Positions 21,654-33,632 of a stretch of DNA of 64,000 nt are shown here, piece after piece. How positions within the stretch are numbered: position 1 is the first letter of the stretch; every line of letters begins with the position of its first letter. Below the pieces are notes generated by a model that saw only the letters and a program-made list of their open reading frames with translations, made no database searches and was not told the DNA's origin. Location of the stretch: contig CM077820.1 of NCBI GenBank assembly GCA_039720395.1, positions 55,248,196 to 55,312,195 of the forward strand, in the 5' to 3' direction. The translations under genes were made by a program, and so were the position numbers. The stretch is from Liquidambar formosana (lineage: Eukaryota; Streptophyta; Magnoliopsida; Saxifragales; Altingiaceae).

Positions 21654-24499
21654 ATTTTAAGACGATTTGCCATGGAAGGAAATAATCGCTAAAAATCATA
21701 TGGATTATTATTTCTAAAAAAAATTCAGAAAATTTGATAATGATCTCTATTTATTTATTAAGCATGTTGTGCTCTTGCTGGGTATGAAACCCGTTAGTCG
21801 TCCCATATGAAGTCATCTTCTATGCTGAAACCTATAAACCAATATGATTTAACCATGTGACAGTAAATTCGTTTATATCCGCAGTTATAATTTTCCTTCA
21901 TATATGTGTAGATATATGTAAATTTTTATTTTGGATGAATTAGACGGATTATATTGAAAAAGATGTCCAATGACGACTCCCGACACATTTACAAAAAATA
22001 AAAATAAAAATAAAATAAAAAATAAAAAATATTAACGTCAGTTTTGCCAATTGGCAAAGCAGACCAGTCTATTCTAAGCTTAATCAAGCTGACCAATTAG
22101 TTGGCACAATGAGAGGAGTCAATATGGCTTTTGTCTTGGCTTTTGAAGAAGTTGTTTCTTTTACCACTTATTAACAAGCCTTATTACAGATGTGATTTGA
22201 ACACATATAACAAAATGCACAAACAACTAAACCCAATAGATTTCCCTTGGGTTTTGGTTCTGAATATATAATTTTGATAATTAGTAATTTATGATCTTGA
22301 TGATTTTCTTGCATCTGAACTCAATTTTTAATTGTCAACTTGATTCATTTTTTATACGGTTGGCATAATTGCTTGTCTAAGGATTGTGCTGTGGGCGTTC
22401 AAAGGTGATGTACCCAAGGTATGATCTAATCATGGTGTGCCATTTGTCAGTTTCAATTGGATTTGAACATCCATGTTAATTAAGATTTTCTATATACATT
22501 TTAACATAAAGGGAAAATATATGTTCATGCTGGACTCTTGGTATTTCATAAAGAATCTGATTATAATATATTAAATATACATTATTATATTGTTATTTAT
22601 TTGCCATCATAGCATTGGTGGTGGATATACGTGGTGATTTTTTACCCTTTATTATATTCAATTGCATTTAACCGTTTGTATTGTTGTAATATGTAGTGGT
22701 GAGGTTAATACCTCTTTTCGTTACACTACTTTAATACCAACGGTTACCTTTTTTAAGACTTAAAATTGTCTTTAAAATTATTTAGAGTTTGGTTACAATT
22801 GCATGTCTTTAATTGCTTCAGCCATTGGGTTGTAGTAAATTTGATAATGAATGGGTTATAAAGTTTTTTTTTACTGTGGCTTTAGAACACTTTCATATCA
22901 AGGGGTATCATAGCATCTATTGCCAACGGTTATAAATAATTATTATCATTTTGTTGAACGTTAGAGTTTGGTTAAAATTCTATAATTTAATTTAGTTGTT
23001 TTATTTCGATTACAAAGTTCTTCATATTTGATTTCATTTTCAGTGATGAGATTTAGTCACTTTCTAACAAATCAATTGATTGATTATTCTGGTAATTTTT
23101 TGAGCATTAAATTTTTTGTGACCGTTAACTTATTAAATTATTTTGACCGTTAGAGTTTGGTTAAAATTCTATAATTTAATTTTTTATGTGAGTGTAATTC
23201 ACATAAAACTATAAAATGTGTTTATATTAAATAACTTTTAAAATGTATATTAAGAAACACATTTTATTTGAAAAAAATGAGTTTTATTCTTATCAGATGT
23301 GTTAAAACGGTAAATGCTCAAAATGCGTTGTGGCTAGTAAAAAGAAAAAATTTGAATTGTGGGGGCATACTTTGATACATGTGAGATAATATGTTTTCTC
23401 AATAGAAGAGATAAAAATGTTTTACATTACAGATGCGGATATGTCCTTTAATTCCACAGATAGTGGGGGTTTACAATTATAGTTAAGTAGTTTTTTGGAC
23501 TACTAACGTGGCTTATTACATTAGAGATATCCACTATATTTGAAGGTATAGTGATGATGATTGAAACTTTCGATCAGATAATTTTGTGTTTACCATTGAT
23601 TATGTGTTATTGGGAGGTGGAACTATATATTTGTTGAAAAATCCACCAAGAAGGCAAGCTTATAGCTTTGGCCTCAGTCAGTGAAGAAGAGGGCAGGTTT
23701 CGTGAAATATTATTTGAAATATATATGTGAAATTTATCACCGCCTGTCTTATAATATTTGTGAGACTACTGTCATAATTGGCAAAGCCCATATAAATATT
23801 TTAATGTGAAATCCAGATATGTGGTATACTGTGAAGATATATTGAAACAATGATCAAAGGCTATAGCTAGAGAAATTATTTGGATTGATTACATCGAGGG
23901 GGATGAGACGATTAAAGCCAATAAAATATAAACCGCTTATGAGGATACCCAACCCGGGGACTGGAGATCCCAAGAACTGGGTTCAAAGGGAAAAACGAAT
24001 CATAGAGTTGGTTGGTGGTGAGATGCACAAATTGGAGTTTATTCTCTCGGTCTCTCCCTATGGTGTAGGTGCATCAATTCTGTAACGGTTATTAGGATGA
24101 GATTATCTCTTAATAAAATCTGTAGCTTTTATGAGTGGGATGTCATAGTTACAGAAGCATCCTTGATGGATTTTACCTATGTGAGTGTGGAAGTGGGGCC
24201 GCTTCCTATGAGAATTTGGCTTGTTCTCTAGATCACTCATGAAACTGGGATTAAGCACAGGGCCGTAACGTGCTGGCTTAAAAAGCTCAAGTTGACACCT
24301 GGATTGTCATGTGTGTGACGCAATTTTTTGTATCCCAAAAGCAGTCATAGTTCAAGACTTGATTCACTACTGACTCTGGTACAAGAATTGCCGACTCACT
24401 AAGTGGAGGTTCAAGGCATTGCTACCTTTATTAAGCATGATAATCTATCTTCACCCAGTATGTGTGCGTATTTTATTTTTCTTAAAATAAGTGGGGGAT

Positions 24500-25107
24500 T
24501 GCTGGATTATTTTAACAAAAATATTATTTTTAATGAACCGTTTCTTTTGGCTGCCTATGCATGTGACCATACAGATGACCAATTTCTAACGGTTGGGTGT
24601 TATTATGTGTGCATAATTATTGGTATTAATATAAACCGTTACATATGGCATAAAATGAGTTTTAAAGGCTCTTAGTTAGCCGTTGTGGCTTTGTGTATAA
24701 TATAGCTGTTTGTACATCTTCGGTTGAAAAAACTGTATGAGATCATTGCAAGCATTGTTGGCTGAGGTTTTATTATCTTTGTATATTATATATGTAATAT
24801 ACATATATACACAATTTTCATATTATATTATACGGGTGAAGAAAATGGTGTATTGGTGTGGAGCTTTTGCTCTTCGAATGGTGCAGATTCGTTGAGTCTA
24901 CAGTGTAAGTGGCTGGGCTGTTGTATCCTGGGGACGACGTGCTAGTGAACCTGCTGCATCGGACTAGCTTCCGCAAAGGCACGAATCGTCTTAAAGAGAG
25001 CGAGATACCCGTGCCTCAACCCACCACTTCGCTTCAATCGGTAACATTGTTTCATTATTATTTTTTATTGTGATTTTTATTTATAATTTTATTGAGAATC
25101 CCCAACA
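24500..25107 (+). repeat. 3' LTR
   Basis: Same length and ends as the 5' LTR. The differences are mainly transitions (for example gacacgaatcatc versus ggcacgaatcgtc), consistent with ageing of methylated DNA. Confidence 0.93.
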
Positions 25108-25459
25108 TCAAATGGTGTTTTACATATGCAATAATCAAATTCTGTACTTCTGATTTTGAGAGCAATGTTGAGATGCTCTCTGAAATAAACCAAGTAGAAC
25201 AAGCAATCTAGTGAACACATACCCATTAACTTTGTTCCTTGAGTGATAGGTTCTCTCCATAAATGAATGAATTAGCCCACTTAAGAAATGTACTAATGTA
25301 TGGAGACTATGCCAATAGGCACCTTTATTGTTTTACAATATATTCCCCGAAAATTTCAGTCCGCCAGAGACTATTTACACAATTTATATTAATATCATAA
25401 ATGCTACAACTCGTCAGCAAGGATATGTCCTTCACTTCCAACCCAAGAAAGAAAGAAAA

Positions 25460-25962
25460 ATGGCTTCTGGTCCTTGTTATTACCTATTTCTTCCTCTACT
25501 GGTTGTCTTCCTATTCATCTGTCCTGCCTTAAGCGATGAAGAAACTCAAGCACTGATTGATGAGATTTGTCACCAAATTGACAATTACGAATTTTGCAAC
25601 CGAAATTTCAACACAAACCTTGATAAACCAAGAACAAATCTTGTCGGCCAGTCTGGTTCAAATTACAATTGAGAAAGCAATTTTCTGGTCAGATGATACA
25701 TTTCAGTATGTTCATGAACTTCCAGTTTTGTGAAAACAGTTATGGAGCAGTTATGAATTACTTTGAGGAGGCCTTCAAGTCTTTTAGTTATGCAGAATAT
25801 AAAAGTATGGTCCAGTATGAATCCCAAGCATTAGATGAACCTTCCAACTGTGAACGTATATTTGAGAGACCTCCCATTCGTGTGAACCCATTGGTCGACA
25901 GGACCAAGAAAATGAAACTGCTCAAAAGCACGGCTCTGGTCACTGGGGGTCTCTTTGTTTGA
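25460..25962 (+). pseudogene. PMEI-B copy 2, multiply frameshifted
   Basis: The signal peptide and first cysteine pair (EICHQIDNYEFCNRNF) are intact. An apparent 4-base insertion near 25640 then shifts the frame into a stop at 25672. The C-terminal part (FCENSYGAVMNY, EPSNCERIFERPP, then a stop at 25962) is in another frame. Compared with the PMEI-C genes, a segment of about 20 codons before the third cysteine is missing. Not translatable as one PMEI protein. Confidence 0.85.
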
Positions 25963-27377
25963 TCATCCTTCCCATTCATTTTTCTGTGGATTGCTCTGTA
26001 ATTTCTTTGTTGGTTTGGGGTAGTTGTGCTTGAGTTGATGAAGATCATATGTCTATAATATCAAATGGGTAGATCTAAGCCTCTTTGGATAAAATTTTCC
26101 CTCTACCGGCAGTTAAAAAAACAAAAAAAAAAAAAAAAACCCTACTAAAGGAGACATAAATTTAGTTGTTGTATTTAGACTCTCTTGCTGGTTTTCTCTT
26201 CTATCACGTAAATGAGAGTGAAGAACATGACATTGCTACTAATTATGCATCGGAAATTTATTTTAATATAAGCATCGGATGCTGCAAGTTATAGTATGTG
26301 CAAATATTGTCCAATTCTCCAAATCAAACCTATTCGCGCTATTTCGCACCGACTCAAATGGTTTGAGAGGTTAGATGGCACAGTTTGGATGGATTGATCA
26401 ATAAAATTGACTGTTTGGTTTGGTTGGTAGATTGAACTTTGTCAAATCACCAATAAACCAAACTGCACGCTTTTGTAGGGTGTTATAGTGTAAGTATGTA
26501 TCAAGCTTCACTTATCCACCTTAAATAATTATATTTTCTTGATTTATTAATTTATTTACAACATACTAATTAGTTAAGACTCAATATATTAGAAATGTCT
26601 CAATTAGAAAAGGTATCGTACAACCGCCAAACCCACTCAAGCTAACAAACCGCTTTAAAAAATCACTAAACCATTTTTGTCTTCTCCATCCTATAATTCA
26701 ACTGGAACATGCAAAATCAGATCCGCTCCAACTTAAGCCCAAAGGATCTGAACCATTTCCTTGCCCCAACAAAGTCGTCAAACACAATTAGGTTTCAATA
26801 ATTATTCTGATTTTGCACAGTACATTTTTCAAAAAATTTCCATTTATTTTTTGGTGGAAAATTTATTTATTTATTTGATAGGGGAGATTTTAGAATATAA
26901 TGAAAAGGAAAGATGCCAATTGAGATTGGTAATCTTAGGGAGGGCTGTTTTCATTTTTGTCTACTTTTAAAATTGGGAATACATTTGGAAGATTTAATCT
27001 GAAGATTTGGTACAGAGAATTTTTTTCTATGAAAAAGGAAAAGGAGACTACAATCAAGATTGAAAATTGCAATCCGGGCAATCTTTTCCCTATTTTTATT
27101 TTTATTTTGAAATTTCTATCTAGAAAAATAACAATTCATTTATGACCCACCAACAACCCTTTTAGGGTTGCCAACAAATGAAAGAATTGGTGGAGAGAAT
27201 TTAGCTATTCGACACATTTGTATATGCTGTCTTTGGTATGAGATTTCCATCGGATCCCTGTAAATTCTTCACCAAATCCCATCAATCAAGAGATTGCATT
27301 GTATTGTCCTTTGATCAAATAATTTGATGAAAAACCCAAGAGGTTAACCTCTTTATAAACCCGGACAGTTTAGCATG

Positions 27378-27540
27378 CCAATAGTCGTCTCGGCCTATTG
27401 GTAGTTTGTGACTACAATAGAGTGATAGCGTGGGTTCAATTCTACACGTACAATGTCAATAGACTATAGAAAAGGGGGAGGGGTTAATGCCCACTTTGTG
27501 GGTTTATGGACTGTCTGGGTTTGGAAAACATTGGTCCAAG
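27378..27540 (+). repeat. SINE-like element, unit III first copy
   Basis: Box A-like cggcctattggtag near 27391 and box B-like gggttcaattc near 27432. It has the same downstream block as the other module L copies. Confidence 0.5.
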
Positions 27541-27955
27541 GTAGAAAAATAAAAATAATGCCTACCAGCACTATTTTCCTTTCCTCCATCTTCTAAGAAT
27601 CCGGATGGATCATAATTTGTTTGTACACCTATTTATGAATAATTAATTATAACTGCATGGTGTGTAATCTAGCTTTGTGAGAATAATTGTTAGTGTATTA
27701 TAGTATGAGTCGTACTACATGCACATTGTGCTGGCCAAAGAAGCTAAATAACGAAGAAAATGTCAGCGGTCACTATTACTAAAATGCTATACATATATAT
27801 ATATTTTTTGTTGATAAAAGATAAGAACTATTTCATTGTTATTCAACAAAGATAACTCCGCTCAACGAACCACCAAAGCAGGAGGCAGAGCTTGCAGCAG
27901 TCAAGTTCAGAGAGCATCTATGGCTATTGGTATCCCCATTAATTTGAAAAGATAG

Positions 27956-28270
27956 TCATGCTCTTGAGCCCAACATTGGGATTAACCAGGCCCAATTTCC
28001 GATCCACACTGCCCACATTCTTAAGATCTTAACCTTCAGGAGGTAGGCCACAATCACTTGAGTCAGAACATTGCTCCACGTGACCACCATGCATGCCAAC
28101 CCCTTGCCTTGGACAGACCCAACATGCCACTTGTAGCGACTCTCTGTAGCTGCTGCAACTTGCTCCTCGTGCAAGAGAGGATTATGCAACTTGGTTGGGT
28201 CGTCCACCATCTTCTGAGCTGCTGACCAATATTCCGGTACCCTTTCCGGCAATGAAAAATGCTCCGGCAA
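27956..28270 (-). pseudogene. Module P antisense ORF, copy 3
   Basis: Full-length (104-codon) copy of the unidentified antisense frame, ending ILRMWAVWIGNWAW and then a stop. It is colinear with copy 1 without gaps, with substitutions such as Val to Asp, Ala to Thr and Gly to Arg. That is more conservative than a random non-coding stretch would show, but the copies are too recent for a firm test. Confidence 0.45.
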
Positions 28271-28279
28271 AGGTCCCCA

Positions 28280-29350
28280 AACTCCTCACTTTAAAATGCA
28301 CTAATTGGTTGCTCATCTGTGTATTTAAATCACCAAAAAATTTATTTTTGGCAACTAAAAACCAAAAAGTCCACCTAAATGAAAGATTTTGAAAAAATTT
28401 CCTTCTACAAAGTTGTTTAAAATGATGTTTTCTAATGGATAGGATAGATAGTTTTAGTGAAAACTTTTTATATTTCTCTTAAAACCTTGGGAAATTGAAA
28501 ATGTACTATTCTTAATAACTCTTGGCGGCAAGAGTTTATAGAAGGCTGTTGAAAAGTCAACCAAAATGACAGATGTAGAAAATTTTCCTTTTCTGTAAAG
28601 TTCCCTCGATTGTGATACGCTTTGCAATGGGAGCTCCTTTTGTCCATACAGAAATGACATGTGGTCATCATGCACCATTTCTGGCAGAGTGGCACCAAGA
28701 TCCGTGCCATACCCCATCCCCGGATCGAACAATCTCTTCATCGGCGGCGACCCCTGGCCATCCACCACCTCCTCCTCCCCGCCATCATCACCACTACCCT
28801 CCCGCCATCGATCACCACCACATGCAGCACCACTTCTCTCTCTCTCTCTCTCTTTCTCTCATATTTTCAAGCTTCCACTATTAACAACACTGGTAACTGA
28901 AGGTTTTTAACCAGGGAATTCATTAAGCCTCTGAGGACGAAAAAAAGTCTTGATTTTTCAAGCTAAACCATTCTCTATCATGTCAGCAGCGTCTTCAAGT
29001 ATTGAGTAGTAGAAATTTGGTTGGGTTTGGTTAGCTTCTTTGATGAGCTTTGCTCTGTTTTCCTTTAACTGGTTCTCTCTCTCTCTCTCTCATCTACCAG
29101 ACAACCACCACAATTGACCCACACCCACTACAACCACTGTCATCACTATAGATGGAAGAGAGGTGATGATGCATGATGGTGGGGCTTGGGTGGGTACAAT
29201 AATGGAGAAAATAGAGGTTCGAATGGAGAAGAGGAAAAAATATATGTGATATAAGGGGTGGAATTATAGGGCTTTGCATGGGTTGTAGTAACCGGAGTAA
29301 TATTGAGGTGGTGGACTGGTGGTTGCTATTATTAATTTACTGAGTCTCTG
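28280..29350. repeat. Module CT, unit III copy
   Basis: Contains (CT)n runs near 28835-28860 and 29074-29090, and the antisense frame beginning MVDGQGSPPMKRLFDPGMGY (28768 leftward). Nothing here looks like a complete gene. Confidence 0.55.
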
Positions 29351-29429
29351 ATTTCCTCGATGCAATCTTAAATTATGGAAGCAACCTCTTTAGTCTTTAG
29401 GCTTCAATGCACGACTTTGCGATAGATTA

Positions 29430-29720
29430 AGCATCGTGGTGGAAGTGGAGCGAGCTGTTTCAAGAGTCAATCATGGCCGGAGAGGGCAGGGATGGCAGGA
29501 TTTGTTGGATCGATAACGCTTGCATGGCCACAAGTTGGAGAAATCTTACTTCGGCTAGCATATATGAAAGGTAAGCCATGAGTATCATAATAGCAACCTC
29601 ACGATCAGTCGAGTGCCTGGAGTTGTTAGAAAATCAAGCATTAGAGTTCCTCCTGGAAAATAAGATGTAACTTGCCTCGTCTTCAACCTTGAAACATTAT
29701 TTCTTCCACGTGAACTACTA
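29430..29720 (-). pseudogene. Captured NHX antiporter exon, copy in unit III
   Basis: Second copy of the NHX fragment, on the minus strand at about 29548-29616 (RHSTDREVAIMIL, then a YMLAE-type end, followed by GTAAGA). Small indels distinguish it from the unit II copy, for example the loss of a base in the preceding 'ctggagttgttag'. Confidence 0.65.
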
Positions 29721-29903
29721 ATAGATTACATTAACTGACAAAAATTTATGGTGGTTATATATTTGTAACAAGAATATTGCAGCCAGTAAACTCCAATGAT
29801 GTGATACTACTAAGAGATTGCATTGTATTGTCCTTTGATCAAATAATTTGATGAAAAACCCAAGAGGTTAACCTCTTTATAAACCCGGACAGTTTAGCAC
29901 TGC

Positions 29904-30055
29904 CTATTGTCGTCTCGGCCTAGTGGTAGTTTGTAACTACAATGGAGTGGATAGCGTGGGTTCAATTCTATAGGATGTCAATAGACTAAAGAAAAGGGGG
30001 AGGGGTTAATGCCCCCTTTGTGGGTTTATGGACTGTCTGGGTTTGGAAAACATCG
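29904..30055 (+). repeat. SINE-like element, unit III second copy
   Basis: Box A-like cggcctagtggtag near 29916 and box B-like gggttcaattc near 29958. It lies in the partial second L module just upstream of PMEI-A3. Confidence 0.5.
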
Positions 30056-30347
30056 GTCCAGGAAAATTAAAAACAGTGAAAGAAAACCACATAGCTAGGC
30101 ATATGGTCATCAATGCACAGGGGCACATAAATCCTAAAGAATTAAGGCCTTGGATTTCCGATCTCAAAGCAATTAAAAGGCAATCTTTTTAAACCCCAGA
30201 TCTGATTTATTTGAAATTTCATACCATTTATATATATATAAACTTATACTGGCTCGAGAAAACCATTCTGCAAAGACCCAATATTCAGTACAGAAATATT
30301 AAAATTTCCCTTCACCACCTTGAAGAAAAATCAACTGAAGAACAAAT

Positions 30348-30881
30348 ATGGCCTGTTTTACTCTTGTACCATTTGCTGTTATACCATTAGTGGCTTCCCT
30401 CTTCATCTCTCCCTCTTCAGGTGTCACACAAGAGATCCTTGCCACAATTTGCTCCCAAACTCAAAACCAAGAAATATGTGAAAATATTTTACTGAGCGAT
30501 CCACGTACTAGCTCAGCTGATCTCCCTCAACTCTCACTTGTATCTATCGAGATGACGATGAAACAATCTAATGACAACTACAATACTTTTTCAGAGTTTC
30601 GCGACAATGCCACTGATCCTACATTGAAAAATTCTTCTAACAATTGTGTCGGATTTTATCAGGAGATGCTAGACGATATCAAAGTGGCTTATCAGTTGTC
30701 ACAGCAAGGACAGTACAAGAATATTACTCAATTAGCCCAAGTACAAACACTTGCTTATGATTGTGAAAATGGGATGCCTTCAAACTCGCCAACTGCTGCT
30801 ATTAGCGAAACAATGATCTTGACTGGTGAAACTTCTACAAGTGTCAACTTATATATTAGAAACACTGGGCAATGGATTTAG
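30348..30881 (+). CDS. PMEI-domain secreted inhibitor, PMEI-A copy 3
   Basis: Intact single-exon gene of 177 codons, differing from copy 2 at only a handful of residues (for example TMKQSNDNYN and SEFRDN). The signal peptide and four PMEI cysteines (C-x8-C and C-x38-C) are kept, with no unpaired extra Cys. N-glycosylation sequons include NATD and NITQ. An AT-rich TATA region lies at about 30230-30245. This is the best candidate for a working member of the A subfamily. Target, pectin methylesterase or invertase, unknown. Confidence 0.88.
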   Translation: MACFTLVPFAVIPLVASLFISPSSGVTQEILATICSQTQNQEICENILLSDPRTSSADLPQLSLVSIEMTMKQSNDNYNTFSEFRDNATDPTLKNSSNNCVGFYQEMLDDIKVAYQLSQQGQYKNITQLAQVQTLAYDCENGMPSNSPTAAISETMILTGETSTSVNLYIRNTGQWI

Positions 30882-31556
30882 TATTTGTTAAACTTGTTTA
30901 GAAGCCAATATGCTGCTTTCAATAGAATATGTGAAGACATGTTTTTAGGGAATTGAAGTAATAAATTTCTAGTATATGAATGGGGAATTTGGACATTGAC
31001 TCGCATTTGGCCTATCCAAATAGATATATGCAGCGTTGTCCATTCCACATGACTCTGTCAGTTGTGATTAACAAAGAATGTTAAAACCTCGCTCTGCTTT
31101 CTGCACTCTGTAATATGTAATGAACTGAATGGCACAACACTTTCCTCAACTGCTCAAGGGGCTGAATTGATCATAATTTTCGCTCATTAGTGAGCGAACT
31201 TGGATCAAATGGTGTTTTACATATGCAATAATCAAATTCTGTACTTCTGATTTTGAGAGCAATGTTGAGATCCTCTCTGAAATAAACCAAGTAGAACAAG
31301 CAATCTAGAGAACACATACCCATTAACTTTGTTCCTTGAGTGATAGGTTCTCTCCATAAATGAATGAATTAGCCCACTTAAGAAATGTACTAATGTATGG
31401 AGACTATGCCAATAGGCACCTTTATTGTTTTACAATATATTCCCCGAAAATTTCAATCTGCCAGAGACAATTTACACATTTTATATTAATATCATAAATG
31501 CTACAACTCATCAGCAAGGATATGTCCTTCACTTCCAACCCATGAAAGAAAGAAAA

Positions 31557-32118
31557 ATGGCTTCTCGTCCTTGTTATTACCTATTTCTTCCTTTACTGGT
31601 TGTCTTCCTATTCATCTGTCCTGCCTTAAGCGATGAAGAAACTCAAGCACTGATTGATGAGATCTGTCACCAAATTGACAACTATGAATTTTGCAACCGA
31701 AATTTCAACACAAACCTACTTGACAAACCAAGAGCAAATCTTGTCGGTCTGGTTCAAATTACAATTGAGAAAGCAATTTTCTGTTCAGCTGATACATTTC
31801 AGTATGTTAATGAAATTCCAGGTTTGTGAAAACAGTTACGGGGCAGTTATGAATTACTTAGGGGAGGCCTTCAGGTCTTTTAGTTATGCAGAATATAAAA
31901 GTATGGTCCAGTATGAATCCCAAGTATCAGATGAGCCTTCCAACTGTGAAAGTATATTTGAGAGACCTCCCATTCGTGTGAACCCGTTGGTCGACAGGAA
32001 CAAGAAAATGAAGCTGCTCAAAAGCACGGCTCTGGTCACTGGGGGTCTCTTGTTTGATCATCCTTCCCATTCATTTTTCTGTGGATTGCTCTGTAATTTC
32101 TTTGTTGGTTTGGGGTAG
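31557..32118 (+). pseudogene. PMEI-B copy 3, frameshifted by a shared deletion
   Basis: The first 91 codons are open (MASRPCYYLF, EICHQIDNYEFCNRNF, VQITIEKAIF) to a stop at 31829. The C-terminal PMEI half (CENSYGAVMNY, EPSNCESIFERPP) is in the +1 frame. It lacks the same stretch before the third cysteine as copy 2. A single-base loss near 32050, relative to copy 2, also removes the original stop, so the shifted frame runs on to 32118. Probably a pseudogene; a truncated secreted peptide from the first frame cannot be excluded. Confidence 0.82.
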
Positions 32119-32389
32119 TTGTGCTTGAGTTGATGAAGATCATATATCTATAATATCAAATGGGTAGATCTAAGCCTCTTTGGATAAAATTTTCCCTCTA
32201 CCGGCGGGAAAAAAAAAACAAAAAAGCAAAAAACAAAAAAAAAACCCACTAAAGGAGACATAAATTTAGTTGTATTTAGACTCTCTTGCTGGTTTTCTCT
32301 TCTATCACGTAAATGAGAGTGAAGAACATGACATTGCTACTGATCATGCATCGGAAATTTATTTTAATATAAGCATCGGATGCTGCAAG

Positions 32390-33092
32390 AAGATTGGAAA
32401 CTCAATCTAAGTGGATTGCCAATTGCAATTAAAACCAAAACAATTGTAGAATTAACATCATTGAATTGGCCTGTAAATGCTGTCTTATGACTGCAAATCA
32501 TTGAATTGGCCTGTAAAATGCTGTCTTATGACAGCAAAATGGGCTTCCTCAAAACTGCCAGCAAGTTTGAGCTCGTTAATGCTAGCCAACAAGTTTGAGT
32601 TCGTTGATGCTAGCCAAGCTCAAGCCTTACATTTGAGCTCATTAATTTACCGAGCCAAACTTGAGTAGCTTTTTACTTGGCTCAACTCGGCTAGATCATT
32701 TACACCCCTACGATTCAAACCAGGCCTTTGGGCCTAGCCGACGACCTAGTTTGAGGGGATAGTGTGGAAGACCATAGAAAGGATGACAATCATCGCTCAT
32801 ATCTTAGCCGTTGATCAAAAAGGATATTTTGCTAGACAACTTGTGCTGAAAGACATTCCATGCAAACACATGCATGATTGAGTCAATCAAGGGATACTTT
32901 CCAACTCTACAAGGAAAGTCTTGCAGTAGTAAAGGAAATAATTCAACTCGTATATTTTCTACAGCTTGGAATGGAGAGATTTCCTCAGTAATCAAGGAAA
33001 CCCACCAACCGTATTCACTATATATGAAGTCGCACGGCTCACATTGATTCATAGAGCTTAAACCCTAAAAAGTAAAAACCCCTCTCTCAAAA
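32390..33092. other. Spacer and promoter of PMEI-C1
   Basis: An imperfect tandem duplication (cattgaattggcctgtaaa... near 32458 and 32500) is followed by repeats of a gctagcc/gagctc-type block and an end reading 'ggctagatcatttacacccc'. A TATATATG box lies near 33019, about 75 bp before the PMEI-C1 start. Confidence 0.5.
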
Positions 33093-33632
33093 ATGGTTTC
33101 TCTTAGTTGTTATTCCGTACTCTTTTCTTTAATGATCATCTTCCTCTGTACCCATCCTGCCATGAGTGACCCAAATAGCCTAGCAGATATCAATAAGATC
33201 TGTCGACAGACAGAGGATTTTGGGTTCTGCAACACCACTTTCAACCAAAACGTTTATCCCCCGGAAACAACTCTTGCCAGTCTGGCTCAAGTAACAATCA
33301 AACTAGCTTTGAACAATGCGACCAACACACATGCGTTTGTTGTGGAACTTCTTGAAAGCACAACCAATGGAACAGAGAAGGACTATCTTACCGTCTGTGA
33401 AAACTCCTATCACATAGTGATGGATTCTTTTCAGCAAGCTGCTAAGGCATTTGATGCAGCAGATTATAGAAGTATGTTTCAATATGAACAAGGAACACCA
33501 AGAGCAGCCGCCAGCTGTGTCACTATTTTTGAAACACCGCCTAACCCACCGAACCCATTGAATGAGAGGAATAGGGAAATGAGGATACTCATTTCCATGG
33601 CTGTCTTTGCTGCATATGATCTTGCCAATTGA
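33093..33632 (+). CDS. PMEI-like secreted protein, PMEI-C copy 1
   Basis: Intact single exon of 179 codons starting at an ATG in an A-rich context. Signal peptide MVSLSCYSVLFSLMIIFLC, then C-x8-C (ICRQTEDFGFC) and C-x39-C (VCENSY ... AASCVTIF), the PMEI-domain cysteine pattern. A proline-rich ETPPNPPNPLNERNREMR segment precedes the last helix. Several N-glycosylation sequons (NTTF, NATN) suggest a glycosylated wall or vacuolar protein. It is closer to PMEI-B than to PMEI-A. Likely an invertase or pectin methylesterase inhibitor. Confidence 0.85.
   Translation: MVSLSCYSVLFSLMIIFLCTHPAMSDPNSLADINKICRQTEDFGFCNTTFNQNVYPPETTLASLAQVTIKLALNNATNTHAFVVELLESTTNGTEKDYLTVCENSYHIVMDSFQQAAKAFDAADYRSMFQYEQGTPRAAASCVTIFETPPNPPNPLNERNREMRILISMAVFAAYDLAN

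Larger units (their letters stand above)
21046..25107 (+). mobile_element. Non-autonomous LTR retrotransposon (complete, with TSD)
   Basis: LTRs at 21046-21653 and 24500-25107 (608 bp each) differ at about eight positions by eye, so the insertion is fairly young. Each starts TG and ends CA. The 5-bp target duplication tcaaa occurs at 21041-21045 and 25108-25112, and units I and III hold the unoccupied site. A purine tract (aaataagtgggggat) precedes the 3' LTR. The 2.85-kb interior has no gag, protease, integrase or reverse transcriptase frame; the longest is about 66 codons. The usual tRNA-Met primer site is not seen after the 5' LTR. Best described as a LARD-like passive element needing enzymes in trans. 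Confidence 0.93.
17525..26288. repeat. Array unit II: CT-X-L-PMEI-A2-[LTR element]-PMEI-B2
   Basis: Second composite unit. The order is CT (17525-18600), X (18600-18960), L (about 19020-20000), PMEI-A2, an inserted LTR retrotransposon (21046-25107), then the rest of the A-B spacer and PMEI-B2. It ends at about 26288 at a word shared with the end of unit III near 32389 (gatgctgcaag). Confidence 0.8.
26289..32389. repeat. Array unit III: L-P-CT-X-L'-PMEI-A3-PMEI-B3
   Basis: Most complete composite unit: L (26289-27660), P (27800-28280), CT (28280-29350), X (29360-29730), a partial second L (about 29800-30200), PMEI-A3 and PMEI-B3. A segment at about 27655-27785 is absent from unit I. Units I and II can be read as deletion derivatives of this order. 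Confidence 0.75.

Noticed and set aside
23885..24085. 66-codon ORF inside the LTR element
   Set aside because: No gag or pol motif, no ATG-proximal context, and too short to support a protein.
12207..32389. CRISPR-like or satellite array
   Set aside because: The repeats are multi-kilobase modules with genes, not short regularly spaced units, and the genome is plant nuclear.
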